NCBI RefSeq assembly: GCF_000332055.1
Contig: NZ_ALVZ01000158.1
Location: 1 to 32,665, forward strand
DNA: 32,665 bases
Source: Xenococcus sp. PCC 7305
GTDB taxonomy: Bacteria > Cyanobacteriota > Cyanobacteriia > Cyanobacteriales > Xenococcaceae
Reading direction: 5' to 3'
Within the stretch, counting starts at the first letter, position 1. Each line of letters opens with the position of its first letter. The notes beneath the pieces were generated by a model that was not told the origin of the DNA, ran no database searches, and saw only the letters and a list, made by a program, of their open reading frames with translations. Position numbers and translations under genes: made by a program. Positions 31,652 to 32,665 of the stretch are shown here, piece after piece.

Positions 31652-31679
31652 AAAAAAAGACTTAGGAGCTCTAAGTCTT
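31652..31679 (-). terminator. intrinsic terminator after the DUF4327 gene
   Basis: On the minus strand, AAGACTTAG and CTAAGTCTT form a perfect 9-bp stem with a 5-nt loop, followed by a run of T. It lies about 53 nt beyond the DUF4327 stop and separates that gene from acs. Confidence 0.85.
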
Positions 31680-31731
31680 GATCAATAAATTGATTTTATT
31701 TATATTATTTAAGGATCGCAGAGGATCTCAA

Positions 31732-31974
31732 TCAGTCATTTTCCCAATTCTGATCAGCAACTAAATCGGCAACGGAGTCCCTCAGTAGGTATTCGGCTCT
31801 TTCTAGCTCACATTCAACACCTATCCATTCGCGGGCTGGTATATATTTGCAGAGAGTATATAGAGGTTGTTGACGAGTAATGATTCCTTGTTCTATCAAG
31901 TGACGGACTTCGTCCTTGATATTTTCGATAGAATAGCTAATAGAAGTGGTAGGTGCAATTGTTGCAGCGCTCAT
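31732..31974 (-). CDS. DUF4327 protein
   Basis: An 80-residue cyanobacterial protein of the DUF4327 family: SYSIENIKDEVRHLIEQGII, then RQQPLYTLCKYIPAREW and ECELERAEYLLRDSVADL. Its function is unknown; the length and block order match the family well. It appears monocistronic, with its own strong terminator downstream. About 400 nt of non-coding sequence lie upstream. Confidence 0.88.
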   Translation of the reverse strand: MSAATIAPTTSISYSIENIKDEVRHLIEQGIITRQQPLYTLCKYIPAREWIGVECELERAEYLLRDSVADLVADQNWEND

Positions 31975-32374
31975 GTTGTCTCACCGTGATTTTATAGTTA
32001 AATTTTTAGAGTCTTTCTACCACTATAAACCAATTTTCATCCATCAGATTATAAATATTTGCTGTATCAAAAGTTACGATTACGTAAAATTATGGTAAAG
32101 CTTTGTTTCACAAATGTTAATTTTCTTCACAAAGATCCTGCTTAACGCTTAAATAAGTTCCCTAGAACTAGTCTAATTTAACTCTATAGCAATCTCCTCC
32201 ATTGATGAGAATAACACCTTTTACCTCTGACCCTATATTAATTATTAAAGAAAGAGCATTTTATTTGGGGTTTTAGGGGTTTGGGGAATAATAATAGCGA
32301 GATTTCCCTAATTCCCTACATCCCTATTTCCCTAAGCGAGAAGTATTGAAATAGCCCCCAGCAATAATGCTCTA
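31975..32374. other. gene-free stretch with heptad repeats
   Basis: No coding frame is supported here. The first 200 nt are AT-rich and probably include the DUF4327 promoter. From about 32265 there are GGGGTTT-type and TTTCCCTA/TCCCTAAT-type heptads, followed at 32333-32349 by an exact copy of the 17-nt TAAGCGAGAAGTATTGA repeat. Confidence 0.6.
32333..32349 (+). repeat. 17-nt dispersed repeat, second copy
   Basis: TAAGCGAGAAGTATTGA is identical to 19809-19825, where it forms the right stem of a hairpin. Here only the half-site is present, next to heptad repeats. Confidence 0.75.
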
Positions 32375-32665
32375 TTACGAAGTATGGGTAAAGCGTACTT
32401 TCTCTACCCCTTCAATCATTTGTAGAGCTAATTGAGCTGAAGTAAATGTTTCATAAGATAAGGCAATGGCATTGGTGACAACTTAAGCTGAAAGAGTAGT
32501 TGTCAAGGGGATTTGGCAATTTGATGAGAAGAAAAAATCCTCAGAATTTTTTTGTCGCTCAGGGAACGGGGCAATGATCAGTCGGACACGCGGTTTTCGC
32601 ATTGATTTAACAATTCCTAAATCGCGATTTTCTGGGGCGGTAAAATACTTAATTGGGTCATTAGT
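32375..32665 (-). pseudogene. decayed gene fragment with internal stop, running off the edge
   Basis: A minus-strand frame enters from beyond the window (TNDPIKYFTAPENRDLGIVK and on), reaches a TAA at 32483-32485, and continues in the same frame with VVTNAIALSYETFTSAQLAL and QMIEGVEKVRFTHTS to a TAA at 32375. Both parts look protein-like, so the internal stop is probably a nonsense mutation in one gene; alternatively the gene really ends at 32483. I do not recognise the family. Without the N-terminal part beyond 32665 the call remains open. Confidence 0.45.

Overview
The window reads as a chromosomal segment of a cyanobacterium. The palindrome GCGATCGC (HIP1) recurs throughout the backbone, cyanobacterial gene families are present (IctB, DUF3120, DUF4327, DUF2301, a long RibBA, a single-RRM glycine-tailed RNA-binding protein), and short heptanucleotide tandem repeats fill many intergenic gaps. 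A StpA-type glucosylglycerol-phosphate phosphatase suggests a salt-acclimating, probably marine or brackish, lineage. The organism was not identified further.

Layout: 1-320 holds the 3' end of a TnpB-type (IS200/IS605 OrfB) gene and an unrecognised small ORF. 418-3581 holds ribBA and stpA on the minus strand. 3644-11303 is a recQ helicase gene split in two by a 6,136-bp mobile element. 11314-11946 is a Vat-like acetyltransferase. 12071-13752 holds three consecutive DsrE-superfamily genes and a CYTH triphosphatase. 13796-15930 holds tldD and a broken AbiEii-type toxin-antitoxin pair. 16036-18061 holds divergent znuA and znuC sharing a promoter region with two Zur/Fur-like boxes. 18175-19562 holds two membrane proteins (DUF2301, DUF3120). 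19563-20384 is gene-free but rich in repeats, with a candidate small RNA. The remainder carries obg, ictB, an RRM protein gene, mgtE, an RNase D-like exonuclease, an isoaspartyl peptidase, a CHASE/PAS histidine kinase, acs, a DUF4327 gene, and a decayed unrecognised gene running off the right edge.

The main discovery is the element in recQ. It has the Tn554 layout: two different tyrosine recombinases and a DUF6262/TnpC-like protein in overlapping frames. A MerR-like regulator is divergent from them across a perfect 10-bp dyad. Cargo includes a Panacea-domain (DUF4065) protein, a tRNA-like gene with stunted arms, and unknown small ORFs. Both junctions carry the 7-bp sequence ATTGTCG (minus-strand reading). 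Joining the flanks through one copy restores a single 508-codon recQ frame (about 480 codons from the likely start). The cut lies between helicase motifs V and VI, so the gene is inactive while the element is in place. This recalls the excisable elements that interrupt genes in heterocyst-forming cyanobacteria. Nothing in the sequence shows that excision happens; that part is inference.
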